This document shows, piece after piece, positions 1 through 11,334 of a stretch of 64,000 nucleotides of DNA. Source of the DNA: Dipteronia dyeriana (taxonomy: Eukaryota; Streptophyta; Magnoliopsida; Sapindales; Sapindaceae); contig CM065302.1 of assembly GCA_032871835.1 (NCBI GenBank), positions 7,113,882 through 7,177,881 on the forward strand, given 5' to 3'. Made by a program: the position numbers and the translations under genes. The notes under the pieces are model-generated. The model did not search any database. It was not told the origin of the DNA and was given only the letters and a program-made list of their open reading frames with translations. Numbering within the stretch: position 1 is the stretch's first letter; each line of letters starts with the position of its first letter.

Positions 1-530
1 CCAATTCATTGGTCTGAGGGTGGGCTACCGAAGTAAACCGAAGGTCGATTCCCAAACCTTGCCAGAAATCTTTGAATCGGCCATTGTCTAACTGTTTTCC
101 GAGGTCTGTTATGATGGCAAGAGGGGTTCCGAACCTGTAAACTACATTGGTCTTGATAAACCTTATTGTGTTCTCTTTCGATATCTGGGACAGTGGTCTG
201 GCTTCAACCCATCTTGTAAAGTAATCAATCGCTACGATAGCGTGCTAGGCCTATCCTGGAGCTGTAGGAAGAGGTCCAATCAAATCGACTCCCCACATAG
301 CAAAGGGGTATGGTGAGCTAAGGGATGAAAAACGTTCCGGAGGGAGGTGACTCAAGTTTACGGCCTTCTGGCATGCCTCGCAGGTTTGCACCAAGTTCTT
401 GGCATCTTGATGGATGGTCGGCCAGTAATATCCCATGCGGAGAACTTGATATGCCAAGGCCTCTCCACCAATGTGGTTCCCGCATTCCCCCAAATGAACC
501 TCTCTGGCCAGTTGTCAGATTCTGGAATCT
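1..530 (-). pseudogene. Gypsy integrase fragment (zinc-binding and core domains)
   Basis: The reading frame starts with an HHCC zinc-binding module (GNHIGG, then WPTIH, then CEAC), followed by the integrase core. The first catalytic Asp is in WGVDLIGPLP and the second is probably in IITDLGKQL. The third acidic residue would lie just beyond the window edge. Two in-frame TAG codons near positions 240-253 interrupt an otherwise continuous frame. Integrase would insert the cDNA into the host genome. It follows RNase H with an unusually short linker. Confidence 0.85.
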
Positions 531-544
531 TCTCAAAGGTGACA

Positions 545-1411
545 TCTGTTACCGTGGGGTTGCCTGTCCTGAAGGTACTGAAAGCTCGACTACAAAGTCC
601 ACTAGTGCTTGAGCTTTTATCGTCGTTCTAGGCTTATACTTTAGATCAAATTGGGTAAGCTCTAGGGCCAATAGAACCAGCTTTCTTGAAACATTCGGCC
701 TTTGCAAGAACTGAAGGAGGGTTGGTCCGTCACTACTGCTATTGAATGAGCATGGAAGTAAGGACGAAGTTTCCTTACCGAGGTCACCAAAGCATAAGCG
801 AGCTTCTCCAATAGAGTATAGTTCTTTTCGGGCTTGGTTAGAGCGCGACTCACATAGTAGATAGGTCGCTGGATCCTATCCTCGCATTCCTTGACCAAGG
901 CCCCACTCACAGCGGTTTCTGAAAAGGCCAAGTATACTTGGAGCTCTTCTCTAGGATTTGGCTTGACCAACAGTAGAGGGCTGGTTAGGTATCTTTTCAA
1001 AGCTTGGAAAGCTTGTTCGCTCTCCTGATCCCACTTCATGTTTCTTCCCTGCTTGATAGCTTTGAAGAATGGTAGGCACTTATCGGTAGACAGGGAGATG
1101 AACCTGTTGAATGCTGCTACCTGACCAGTCAAGGCTTGAACCTGTTTAAGAGATGTGGGGGATTCTAGATCCAGGATAGCTATGATTTTTTCTGGGTTAT
1201 CCTTTATGCCTCTCTTGTGGACCATGAAGCCCATAAATTTCCCTACAGTTACCTCAAAGGCGCATTTGGAAGGGTTCAACCTCATCTGGTTTTTCCTTAG
1301 AATCATGAAGGTCCTATGAAGGTCATCCAGGTGTCCTTCCGAGGTTGAAGATTTAGTGATCATGTCGTCGATGTACACCTCCATCGACCTTCCAATTTTG
1401 GTCTTGAACAA
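545..1411 (-). pseudogene. Gypsy reverse transcriptase C-terminal part and RNase H
   Basis: The frame from 1411 begins in the palm of reverse transcriptase. The catalytic YIDD box is at 1364-1375, followed by thumb sequence and then the RNase H fold (YVSRALTKPEKNYT, KLRPYF, VVTDQP). The frame shifts near 690, and further RNase H-like residues (LELTQFDLKYKPRT) are read in another frame at about 600-660. It connects to the N-terminal reverse transcriptase at 1486-1959 through a premature TAA near 1483 and a frameshift at about 1412-1425. Confidence 0.88.
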
Positions 1412-1485
1412 ACAGTAACTAACTGCTGGTAAGTAGCTTCGGCGTTTTTGAGCCCGAAGGGCATCATTTTGTAACAGTACAGGCC

Positions 1486-1959
1486 TTACGCGGTGATGAA
1501 GCTGGTCTTTTCTTGGTCCGCAGGATGCATCATAATCTGATTGTAGCCGGAAAATACGTCCATGAAGCTCATGAGCTTGATCCCAAAGGTGGAATCGACC
1601 AACTGATCAATTTTTAGCAGAGGGAAACTGTAATTCGGGCATGCCCGGTTGAGGTCGGTGTAGTCCACGCACATGGACCACTTCCCATTCGCCTTCGTGA
1701 CCATGACCACGTTAGCGAGCCATTCGGGGTAGCGAACTTCTCGAATGAAGCCTGCCTGGGTGAGTTTATCCACCTCTTCTTGAACTACCACATTTCTTTC
1801 AGTGTTGAAGTGGCAGCTTTTCTGTTTGATGGGCTTGAAGGTCAGATCCATCGCTAGTCTATATGCAGCTAAAGTCATTGGGATCCTAGGCATCTCCGCA
1901 TGACTCCAGGTGAAAATATCGTTGAATTCCAAGAGGAGCCTAATCAAGCCTTCTTTCAT
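1486..1959 (-). pseudogene. Gypsy reverse transcriptase N-terminal part
   Basis: Fingers and palm of reverse transcriptase are visible: VDKLTQAGFIREVRYPEWLA, then VMVTKANGKWSMCVDYTDLN, then DVFSGYNQIMMHPADQEKT. Together with 545-1411 this covers most of the enzyme. The frame ends at a TAA where the family continues into the CYKMMPFGLKNA region, which is still readable just downstream. It is therefore a nonsense mutation and not the natural end. Confidence 0.88.
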
Positions 1960-2247
1960 TCCTAGCTCAAGGGTAGCTCCGATCTTGACGACCTTCGAGG
2001 GATCACTTAGTCGAACATGAATCTCCTCTAACTTATCGACTGGATGGCCGCTGGCCTATTCCTTTCTCGGTTCTTCCATGTCGGGCACCACAAGGCCTTC
2101 TTCAGAACAATCGGTGAAGCCCGCGTCTTCCAGGTTTAGTGCCGAGGTTATCCCGCCTTGGATAGTCGTTACTTGGGCGAGCTGTTTAGCTAGAGCTGCT
2201 GGGTTAGCTGACACTGCATAGTATTTCCTAGCCACTTGCTGATCACC

Positions 2248-2841
2248 CTAAACTTTCCCCACCTTTTCTCCTATCGGGAACTTCAGGACATTTTGGTAAA
2301 TAGAGAGAACCCCTTTCAAGGAAGACAGGTATGACCTCCTTAATATTGCATTGTAAGCCGATGTGGTGTCCACCACTACGAATTCGGTCATGATGTTTTG
2401 CTGGAGAGGTGGGGCTCCGATGATCACTGGTAGGATTTTTGATCCTACAGGTGTAATGGAGTCCCTAGTGAACCCATATAGTGGAGTAGTGCAGCTGTTG
2501 TAGCACCATTGCTTCAAGTTTAGTTTTTCCAAGGTGTCTTTGAACAGAACGTCGTCGCTACTACCTGTGTCGACGAGCACGCGGTGCACCATAAAGTTGG
2601 CAATTTGTACTGTGATGACCATGAGGTCATTATGTGGTTGCACGGTGTTGTAAACGTTTGCTTCAGTGAAGATGAACTGTGACAGCTGGGAGGGGTTGGT
2701 CGATCTTTGGTCGACCTTGAAGATATATCGACCCTCGTCCGTACGAGGAACCTTCATCGCATGGTTTTTCCTAGAGTTGTTAAAGTTTCCTGCCAAAGTG
2801 GGACCTCTGTTGATAGTATGTATTACCTGAATCTGTTGCAT
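2248..2841 (-). pseudogene. Gypsy gag-pol junction with aspartic protease
   Basis: The retropepsin active-site motif VLVDTGSSDDVLF is intact, with Asp at about residue 91 of the frame. Hydrophobic strands and a downstream AILRRSYLSSLKGVLS segment match the Gypsy protease fold. A retroviral-type protease of this kind cleaves the Gag-Pol polyprotein. It lies between gag (right) and reverse transcriptase (left), the expected order. The stretch 1960-2247 is degenerate linker. Confidence 0.82.
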
Positions 2842-2856
2842 CAGGTCCGTCTGCTC

Positions 2857-4224
2857 TCATTTTCTCTTCTCAACATGCTCTCGGATCATGGTTTGCACCT
2901 TCCTTCCAGTCTGAATGTTCTCCCTGACTTGTTGTAAGAACTCTATCAAGCATCCTCCCCTTATCAAAGCCTCTATCTGGTTCCGCAGGTTATAGCATTC
3001 TGCAGTGTTGTGCCTTATGTCCTCATGAAATTTGCAATATTTGTAACGATTTCTTTTATCGACCGGGGCTTTTATAGGAGCGGACTTTTGTAACAATCCC
3101 TTATCCCGAATAGCGAGGTAAACTGTTTCCCGGGATGTATTTAAAAGAGTATAATGGCCGTACCCCCTCTCATCGCTGGCTATAAGAGCCACTGTCCTGG
3201 GAGGCAATAAAGCTTGAAGAGGAGCTTGTTTATCCGGATACCTTTCAGATCTGGGTTAAGGAAAAGGGAAGTCGCATGTTGATTTATTAGGAGCTTTCTT
3301 CTTTTGTAGCTTTTCTGCTTTCAGGTCGTCATGCTCCATCTTGACCTGAAACTGTTCGTCGACCTCAATCTGCTCTAGAGCCCGATCATAGGCTTCCTGG
3401 TAGGTTTTTGGAGGTCTCTTGGCAAAAGACCGAAATAATTTTCCCACCCACAAGTTTCTTCTGAAGTTGGCGAGGGTTCTCTCTCGGTGAAGACCCCCAT
3501 CTGGATGAATTCCTTATGGATGCGTTCGACATAAGCCCAGAGAGTTTCCCCTCTCTCCTGGATCACATACTGTAGATGGATCGAGTCTTTCAGTCGGGGC
3601 TTAACTCCCTAGAATTGAGAGCAAAAATCGGTTGATAACTTGGTAAAGGAATCCATGCTCCTAGGGGGTAGTTTCCTAAACCAGGTCTTAGCATAATCCG
3701 TGAGTGTAGTGGGGTACATTCGACACATAGCGGCCCTGGTTGTGTTTTGGACCTCCATCTGTTGAACGAAACTCTCTAAGTGGCTCAGAGGATCTTCAGA
3801 CCTGGAGAACCTGTCAACTGGCATTTTGAACTTAAGAGGGAGCTCTGGCTTCCGGATCCTTATGGTGAAGGGGGCGTTCATCTCACTTAGAGGATCTTTC
3901 TTATCCTCTTTATACTTCCCCTTCTTCATCAATTGGACATCTTTCTGTAGCTCTGCCAACTGGTCACTTAGTCGCTTGCTTTTGGACTCCCTTGAGTCGA
4001 TTTCAGATTCCTCACCATCAGATCCCTCTGATGAACTGGTGACCTATACCCGGCTCCTTCTTTGGAGGGGATTGCTCAGGGGCTTTGCTGTCTTTCTTCT
4101 TCTCTACTCCGGGCTTCCCTCCTTGTAGTTGCTGGGTAGAGGAGCTCTTCCCGTCCCCAGGGAAGAACATCTGCGACGGATCTGACTTGTTTTGGTTGGT
4201 AGCGTGACAGCGCTTCGAGAACAT
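2857..4224 (-). pseudogene. Gypsy gag, broken into several frames
   Basis: Gag forms the particle that packages the RNA. Pieces in order from the 5' side: a charged N-terminal segment from an ATG at 4224; a capsid-like domain at 3609-3959 (KPELPLKFKMPVDRFSRSED, YAKTWFRKLPPRS); a segment at 3375-3566 with GETLWAYVERIHKEF; then 2857-3207 with YCKFHEDIRHNTAECYNLRN, a Cys/His nucleocapsid-like motif. A stop near 3607 and frame changes between 3207 and 3566 separate the pieces. Confidence 0.82.
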
Positions 4225-4671
4225 GAGGCATGGGCCCTAACCTATCCCGGATCGAGGTTGGGAGCCCCGTTCTGTTACGAGTTAATTCCCTAGGGGCAGG
4301 TCTCAGGCGATCAAATGCGGGTTGCCTAGCCCCAAGCCTGCTTGTCTCCCTCTGATTGTAGAGACCCTATTTGTTGGATGGCGATACCCTCAGCGAGTAG
4401 TCAAAGGCGGAAGTTCTCTACAAAGGCCGCCGCTTGTTGGTCAAGCTAGACCTGGCTTCCCAAAGGGGGATCCAAATCCCACACAGTAGTTGGCTGGGAA
4501 GGAATCTGGCTATGGAGCCCGGATTTTCTTCCTTTCCTCGGGACCTTTCGTGTCGATGTAGCAGAAGGTTGCCCTGAGATGCCCTGTTCTCCTTGTGAAG
4601 AGCGGAGCATCATGATGACTTTGAAATAATGAACTTTTTGAATGTAAAAGAAAAATGGTGGTGTGAGAGGG

Positions 4672-4690
4672 TTCTCACAGACGGCGCTAG
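4672..4690 (-). other. Primer-binding site of the Gypsy element at 1-5703
   Basis: Four bases inside the LTR end, the minus strand reads TAGCGCCGTCTGTGAGAACC. This GCGCCGTCTGTG-type primer site is characteristic of Tat/Retand Gypsy elements. Its position fixes the inner LTR boundary at 4695. Confidence 0.7.
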
Positions 4691-4694
4691 AAAG

Positions 4695-5703
4695 TGTTGA
4701 AGGGAAATTTGCTATGGATGAGAAATTTCTGTTAACACCCTTCAGACCACTACCACGAAAGTGATGGCCGGGGTCTGTACCGTTGGTTCCCGACCTGTTC
4801 AAGAGAGAGACGAGTGGCTGGAATGTAATAATAGTAAGAGGGAATTTTATTATTTATTTATTTAAGATACAAATAGCTATCTAGTTTGCTCACAGTCTCT
4901 CAAAGGTGTAGGGTGGTGGCAACTCGGTGCCTGTCGAATAGTGGAGATGAAGGTGACCGTGTTCTGATTCTAGAATTTAGGCCCTCATTCTATGTATAAA
5001 TCTGTTGCTTACCATCTTTTTTCTTTTTTTTTTTGTCTCTCATATATATCATCCAAGTGGGTTTTTAGTTCGCAGATAATCTACCGTGATCTCGTCAAGA
5101 GTTTAATTCAAATAAGGGAACAAACTTACCTTCATCAATGATATCGTCGAATCCGGAAACAATTCAAATTTAAATGACGAATCCCGCCCGATAAGGAAGA
5201 AACGGATTCACGATGCTCCCCGAGTCACCCTACCCCTCTCTACAGATCCCTGCTCTGGATCTGCTCTTAGAAGCTTAAGATGGATTTTCCCTGACCCGTG
5301 GGGGCTCGAGGTGCTCTTGTAGACTTTCCTGGGAGGTAGCTGGGGTAGTGTGGATTTAGGCGTGATTCTTCTTTTATGCCCAGCATGGACAGCGGGCTTC
5401 TGAAGAGGTTGGCAGGCTTCTTTCGAATGTCTCTTGAGCTTGGAGACTTCCTTTGGCACTCACGGGGCGGTTGTGGAGCACGACCTCAGAGTCGAGGTTC
5501 CCTGATAAATGGTCTGGAGGAAACCCGGGTTCCAGTACTCTTATGGGGACTGGTCCTGGTCGCGTCTGGATTGTCTTCTGGTACTTTGAAGCCGAGCCGG
5601 TCTTCCCTGCTCCTGAGGGGTGGCTTTACGGTCTTTCCTGGCTTATTGTCGATTATGGGTGAAAATTTTCTCTTTGACCCCTGGCCAAATTTCACTATTA
5701 ACA
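4695..5703 (-). repeat. 5' LTR of the Gypsy element at 1-5703
   Basis: The LTR is bounded by TGTTAA at the outer end (5703 on the minus strand) and TCAACA at the inner end (4695), giving the expected TG...CA termini and a length of about 1009 bp. The inner end abuts the primer site. The second LTR lies outside the window, so neither insertion age nor TSD can be read. Confidence 0.75.
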
Positions 5704-6030
5704 AATATAATGTATAATAATAATATAAATTGTTTAACTTTTTCATTTCTTTCGTGCAATAAATATTTTTCCATTAAATTATAAATTTAAATTAGACAAC
5801 CATTCATAAAATTATGTCTTGAATTCAGAAAATGGTAGCAATTAAGCAATGCAAACAGAAATCATATCATTCATATATATAAACTAATTCATAAGACATT
5901 AAATAAATCTAATTAATAAGAATTTAAGGTTTTTTCTCTTGAATTTATCAAATATTATAATATATATATAGAGAGATATTTATATATGGATAACTAATCA
6001 GTAAGAATTTATGGAACTTATCAAATATTA

Positions 6031-6086
<56 letters not shown>

Positions 6087-6455
6087 CTAATTAATAATAC
6101 TATAAAAAACTAATTAATAAGATTTAGAATATGAATAGTTGGGGCTCAACCTTGGGCCATAAATCATAAATCAAATACATAAATAAAATGGGATAATGAT
6201 TAATGAATAAATTCACTCAATCAATTCCATAACTAATTAAATTATGATGATCCCCAACTAACATTTCCTAGCCCACAATTTATTTATTTATTTTATTTTA
6301 TTTTATTTTTATTGAAAAGATTGAAAGTCGCATCTTTTCATTACCTATACATTTTTTTATTAAATTGAATTATATATATAAAAAAACAATGTACGTAAAT
6401 ATATGTTAATATGGGCCGAGCCCAAGACCATAGGCCGGAATGATACTGTATTGAA
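5704..6455. other. AT-rich spacer with an (AT)n microsatellite
   Basis: No gene or recognised repeat family was found. The only structured feature is an uninterrupted AT dinucleotide run of about 26 units at 6034-6085. Confidence 0.7.
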
Positions 6456-6463
6456 AAAAAGAA

Positions 6464-7239
6464 GAGTGACGATATTTACACCCCTCAAAAACTGTATGTA
6501 CACCCCAAGTTAGTATAGTTTTAAAAATCCAATATTACCCTTGAGTAAAATTATTTAAATGACTAAATAGTTTGTAAGTACACACCAATAATTATTAATT
6601 GGTTTTATATCAATCCTTTGAAAAAAAATTAAGTTTCCTATTAATTGTTTGATGTAATAATAAAAACCTTTCTATTTTATCAAACCCTAAATTATATTTT
6701 AAATATTAATTCAATTTATTTTAAGGAATACAAATTTATTGAGTTAACCAACAATTTACTACTATATTGAGCTATATTGAGTGAAACAAAAATCTATACA
6801 AACAATAAACTTTCTATTGTTAAAAAAATAAATCTTAAAAGCATAGGAATTGAGATACTGTTGTGTGTTGAGAGCTAATAGTTATTCAATTCGTGGAATT
6901 GAAGAATTTTGAACTAAAAAAAAAGAATTTTAAAAAAAGTTTTAATGCAAAGATAAGATTTTTTTTTCAAACAATTTTTTAGTAACATCAAATGTTTTTA
7001 CAGGAGTTATAATTTCTTTTAAAGAAAATTTATTTATTTGAATAAAAAAGATATAAAACAATAAAAATTAAAATAAATCTGACTAGATAACAAAATAGTG
7101 GGGTGTGCTAACAAAAATATAATAAAATTAAACTAAAAAAGGGTATTTTGGTATTAAGTGGGGTTTATTTACGAAACATATATTTACTCACGAAAGGGGT
7201 ATACATACAGTTTTAGAGGGGGTGCTAATATCACGACTC
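6464..7239. mobile_element. Non-autonomous TIR element (MULE-like), 776 bp
   Basis: Imperfect terminal inverted repeats of about 43 bp lie at 6464-6506 and 7196-7239; both contain the block AAACTGTATGTA and begin GAGT. An 8-bp direct repeat AAAAAGAA flanks the element at 6456-6463 and 7240-7247 and is read as the target-site duplication. The interior is AT-rich without coding potential. Long TIRs with an 8-bp duplication suggest Mutator-like, but the duplication is low complexity and hAT cannot be excluded. Confidence 0.7.
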
Positions 7240-7384
7240 AAAAAGAAACAGCAACAATACATGAAATAAAGTCTTACCGGGCACGTCAATATCTCCTATT
7301 GTATGTTTTTTTTTCCCATAATTACCGGCTTTGGCCTTTGGGTTGTATTGGATCAATGGATCTAGTTTTTTGGAGTCCAAATAA

Positions 7385-8188
7385 GGGCTCAAAAAATAAA
7401 TAGCACTTTTTGGAGGTGACGTTTCAACACTGTCACTGCTTTAATAACTTATGTTTAAAAGACATCTATTATGGTGAACGGATAAAAATGCCCCCAATAG
7501 TTGTTCCATCAGTCTTTCATTCATTTTTTACAGTAAGAGTTTTGAAATAGAGAGAAAAATTCGTTGAAACTCAGGCGCTACGCAGACGCATTTGGGGTTG
7601 AGCTTAAAAAAATTCAAAAAAAAAAATTTCTCGATCCTTTGAAAAAAAATCTCGATCTTTTGAAAAATATTCTCGATTCGATCCTTTGAAAAAAATTCTC
7701 GATTCTTTGAAATTTTTTGATCCTTTGACAAATGCTCGATTCTTTTAAAAATAAGCTCGACTATATTAAAAAAAAGCTCGATTTGGCTACAAATATGCTA
7801 GATTTAACTAAACATTATTATCAAAAATAAAATGCTCTATTCTTTGAAAAATAAAATGTTCATACATGTTCATACAAAGACTGGATAACAAATCATAATG
7901 AATGGATACATTGTTAAACCACACAGAAATATATAAAAATTTATAAACAAAGATCACAAATATTGATTATCTTCTTATGCAGAATCTGGAGAGAGACAAG
8001 TTTTTTAGTGAGAGAGAGGAGTTATCGTTTTCAAAGTGTAGATGGAAACACAATGAGATTAAAAAATAGATTATTTAAGGGCAATTTGGGTAGTTCACCG
8101 TAATAAGTGCATTTTAAATTTAAGTTATTAAAGTGGTGACATCGCTGCAACACACATAAAAAGAGGTGACATATCTCACATTTTCCAC
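7385..8188. mobile_element. Non-autonomous MULE, 804 bp, relative of the 8.7-kb MULE
   Basis: A 10-bp TSD GTCCAAATAA lies at 7375-7384 and 8189-8198, an exact match. Inverted ends of about 90 bp share the core CTTTAATAACTTA, and the same ends occur on the larger MULE at 10898-19571. The interior (about 7567-7840) holds a short array of a CTCGAT-A-rich repeat. In reverse complement this is the same TCGAG-T-rich repeat as in the larger element. No coding capacity, so it depends on a transposase supplied elsewhere. Confidence 0.88.
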
Positions 8189-8653
8189 GTCCAAATAATA
8201 ATTAATTATAGTGTAATTATACATATCAAAAATAAAAAGTAAAAGGAAATTAGTGAAAAGAGCTAAAAACAATTATATGATTTTCTATTTTATCATGCCC
8301 CAATAAAATTTTATATCATTGCCAACTTTAGCTATGAAGTTATAAGGAACAAAAACAACCCTAGATTTTATTTTAATTTTTAATGTTTAAACTAAAAAAT
8401 TTAAATTGAATTTATGACTTCAAAATCCAACCATTCATTTCTATCAATCTAAAGCTGGAAAAAGTAAATATAATAAAGATTTAAGGGATTTTAGCAAATA
8501 TGCCCTATTTGAGGGCGTAAATTGCAAAACTATCCTAAGAATTTTTTTTATAGCACAATTGTCACTAAATGACTAAACTACCCTTAATAACATACTGCCC
8601 CCATTTCTTCCATCAGTTGTCGGTTGCCCTAGCCATCTCTAACACCCATCCCG

Positions 8654-8998
8654 AAATCAGCCAACCGTTACCCACTTGTCGCCGTTGCCACCGTCAAGCC
8701 GCCTCGTCGACGTCGTCAGTCATGAAACGAGGACCTGTGGCCAACTTCTTTGACGAAATGAGGAAGCGTCGCTTCCTTCATCGTTTAAGCAGTCCTTCGT
8801 CTGCTTTCGACTGCCGTCCCGCTGCACCACTGAACCCATCTTAAAATCAGCCAACCATTACCCACCTGTTGCCGTTGTCACCGTCAAGCCGCTTCGTCGA
8901 CGTCGTCAGTCACAAAAGAAGAACGCGTCGCTTCCTTCGTCGTTCACGCAGTCCTTCGTCTGATTCTGGATGCCGTCCTGCGGCACCACCGAACCGTC
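8654..8998 (+). repeat. GC-rich tandem duplication, exon-like
   Basis: Two diverged copies of a roughly 160-190-bp GC-rich unit stand out in AT-rich surroundings (about 8654-8840 and 8843-8998). Both carry the segment CGTCGACGTCGTCAGTCA. The second copy lacks about 40 bp in the middle. A splice-donor-like CAAG/GTTAGT follows at about 9029. The block sits after a sequence resembling a TIR (8480-8540), so it may be the interior of a damaged MULE or a captured exon. I do not recognise the encoded peptide. Confidence 0.5.
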
Positions 8999-9114
8999 GG
9001 CCACCATCCTTTCTTTTGCTTCAGCCTACAAGGTTAGTTAGTTTATTTTTTTTAAAGAAAAATGTTTGTTACTTGAAATTGTTGTTCAAATCTAAACTTG
9101 ACTACATCTCTTAA

Positions 9115-10660
9115 TTACTATTATGGGAGATATAGAATTCATATGTTGGTAAACTGTTGATTATTATTCAATATCAATATGAACTAAGGTCATGACTATT
9201 AGCAAATTTTATTTATATATTTAATTTGCATTACCAGGGGCTGAGTGTGTTAGTTGGTGTTTCTTTGGGTGTGTTGTGGTTGTTTTTTGGGGTGATTTTG
9301 TCGAATGGGGATATGTTTGATTTGGACTTTTGTGTTCTCTGGTGTTTTCTGTGTGTTTCGTTCCTGATGGTTGTGGCTCTGTTTTGCTGTGTTTTTCAGG
9401 GTGCTGGTGTGTGATGTCTGTTGTTTGCTTTTCTATAAATCTAACTCTATATGAATAATCTTTTTGCCAGCTATATCATAAACTTCCTTACTACTTTATA
9501 ACATTTATATAACAACAACAAATTTTAGATCGTAAAGTGCATATAAACACGGAATAACACCTCAAATACTGTTTTCACTTTTCACATCAGACTTTATATT
9601 TTTAAAGGGATCAGAAAAAGTTAACAAGACAAGGTTGAAAGATTTATGTATTCAATGTCTTTTATCACAAAGCAGAGTCAGAATTCCATTCCTTTAGATC
9701 TATTCATGCATAATGTTGAGCATGAAATTATATTATTACTATAATGAAAGAAAACTAGAAAACTCTAATAAATGTATAATCTATTAGCATAATGCATATA
9801 ATGTTGTCACAATTCACAGTAACCTACCTACATTGTAGTAGTTTCATACATATCTAGAACACTATACTACAAATCACATATGATACAAATCACATAAGAT
9901 GTATGCATTAAGATTTTAATAATATTGGTGGTGGTGATTACATCTAAAGAGATCTAGGAAGAGATCCAATTCTTAATAATAAAAAGAGAGAAAAATAAAG
10001 GAAATCACTGACAGATACTAGAGTATTTAACATAGATATTGAGAATATTAAAAGGTTTGATTGTCACTTACATTTGATATATTTGTTTGTATTGGATAAA
10101 ACAGGCCAGATTGTGGGATATTTGCTTTCAAATACTTGGAGTACTTGTGAGCCGGGAAACCATTCGAATTTGAAGCAAAACACGGAAAATCCCTTAGAGT
10201 TAGAATTGCAACTGCAATTTTTTAAAATTGTAAACAGTTGCATGTAATAATGTAGTTGAAGTAACTTAGTTGAAAATGATTGTAATTAACAGATTGTTAG
10301 TTTAATTCTTGAGAATTCTATTTTTATTCATTATGGTAGTAATTGAGTGTGAAATGAAATATTGGGAGTTGAGAACTGTTGTGGATGTTGAGTGTCCTGT
10401 TTGAAGGTATAGAAAATGATTATGGATTATGTGAAAATATAAACAAAGCTTTGCTAAATTTTTGTCAAAAGTTGAAAATTTTGTTACAATTGTCGTAAGC
10501 GTAACCCGATACTGAAATCACACGGTATACCTTGTCTAATAGTTAATCATAATTTTCATTCCTTGGAAAATCAAATGCCCATCCTCTTCGACCGACGTAC
10601 CAAGATACACTGTGATCACTTTTCCATTCTCCCCCCAATTCAAAACCAATTGCATATTTG
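9115..10660. other. Non-coding spacer
   Basis: AT-rich with a G/T-rich stretch at 9236-9425 that produces a spurious open frame. No gene, RNA or clear repeat was recognised. Confidence 0.6.
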
Positions 10661-10897
10661 TTTCATCTTCAATCCTGAAAAGTTTTAAATATAGAACATC
10701 AATTAAAAAATAATTTACTATATCAAAATAGAGAAATGCATATTTATATCTCCATAACAATTATCTAAAGTCATATATGCATATATTTTATGACCAAACA
10801 ATTATTATACTCTCGCTCCTCTTTTATTTTTTTAATTAAATGAGTTTAAATATTATAGGTGAAAATATATAGAAATCCTAGTCAGCATTTCTAGGAG
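10661..10897. mobile_element. Left half of a MITE split by the 8.7-kb MULE
   Basis: This stretch aligns with the reverse complement of the MITE copy at 21800-22225 (shared: TTATCTAAAGTCA, TTTTATGACCAA, AATCCTAGTCA) and stops exactly where the MULE begins. The missing remainder continues at 19572-19760. The last 10 bp (10888-10897, TTTCTAGGAG) are duplicated with one mismatch at 19572-19581. Confidence 0.85.
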
Positions 10898-11334
10898 GGG
10901 GTCGAAAAATTATTGGCACTATTTGAGGGGGGTGTTGTGCAAATATCACCAATTTACTAATGTATGTTTTAAAGACACAATTTAACATGTTAAGATGAAA
11001 ATACCCCGAAGTATTAGAACAGTGAGGAATTTGTCATTTTCTTAGTTCAGAGAGAAGCAACAGTCAAACCGACGGGAAAGTAATCGACGATGAAGTGATC
11101 GAAACAAGATTACACAATAACAGCCGCGATTGAGAAAGGTAAGATTTGTTTTTTTCATCGTTTTTATGGTTGTTAACTTGCATTACATGTTAGAATATAG
11201 TTTCGTTGATAGAAATTGTAGACACCGGTTAAAAAAGAGATCTGAGAATGGTTGTGGTTTAGGTTAGGGTTTGTAATTTGGTTGAATATCAGTTGAGGAA
11301 GATGAAATCTGGGTTTTCGAGACTTTTTGCAAGA

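Larger units (their letters stand above)
1..5703 (-). mobile_element. Ty3/Gypsy (Tat-like) LTR retrotransposon, 5' part, degenerate
   Basis: Reading the minus strand from right to left gives 5' LTR, primer-binding site, gag, protease, reverse transcriptase, RNase H and integrase. This is the Gypsy order, with integrase last. The element runs off the left window edge inside integrase, so the 3' LTR is not seen. Gag and pol are broken by several stops and at least two frameshifts, so it cannot make its proteins. The primer site pairs with the GCGCCGTCTGTG-type sequence typical of Tat/Retand relatives. The second RNase H usual for Tat elements appears to be missing (see findings). Confidence 0.92.

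Noticed and set aside
10536..10760. 74-codon minus-strand frame with an exon-like part
   Set aside because: Its first third lies in the MITE left half; the remaining piece (about 10536-10677) has no recognisable domain.
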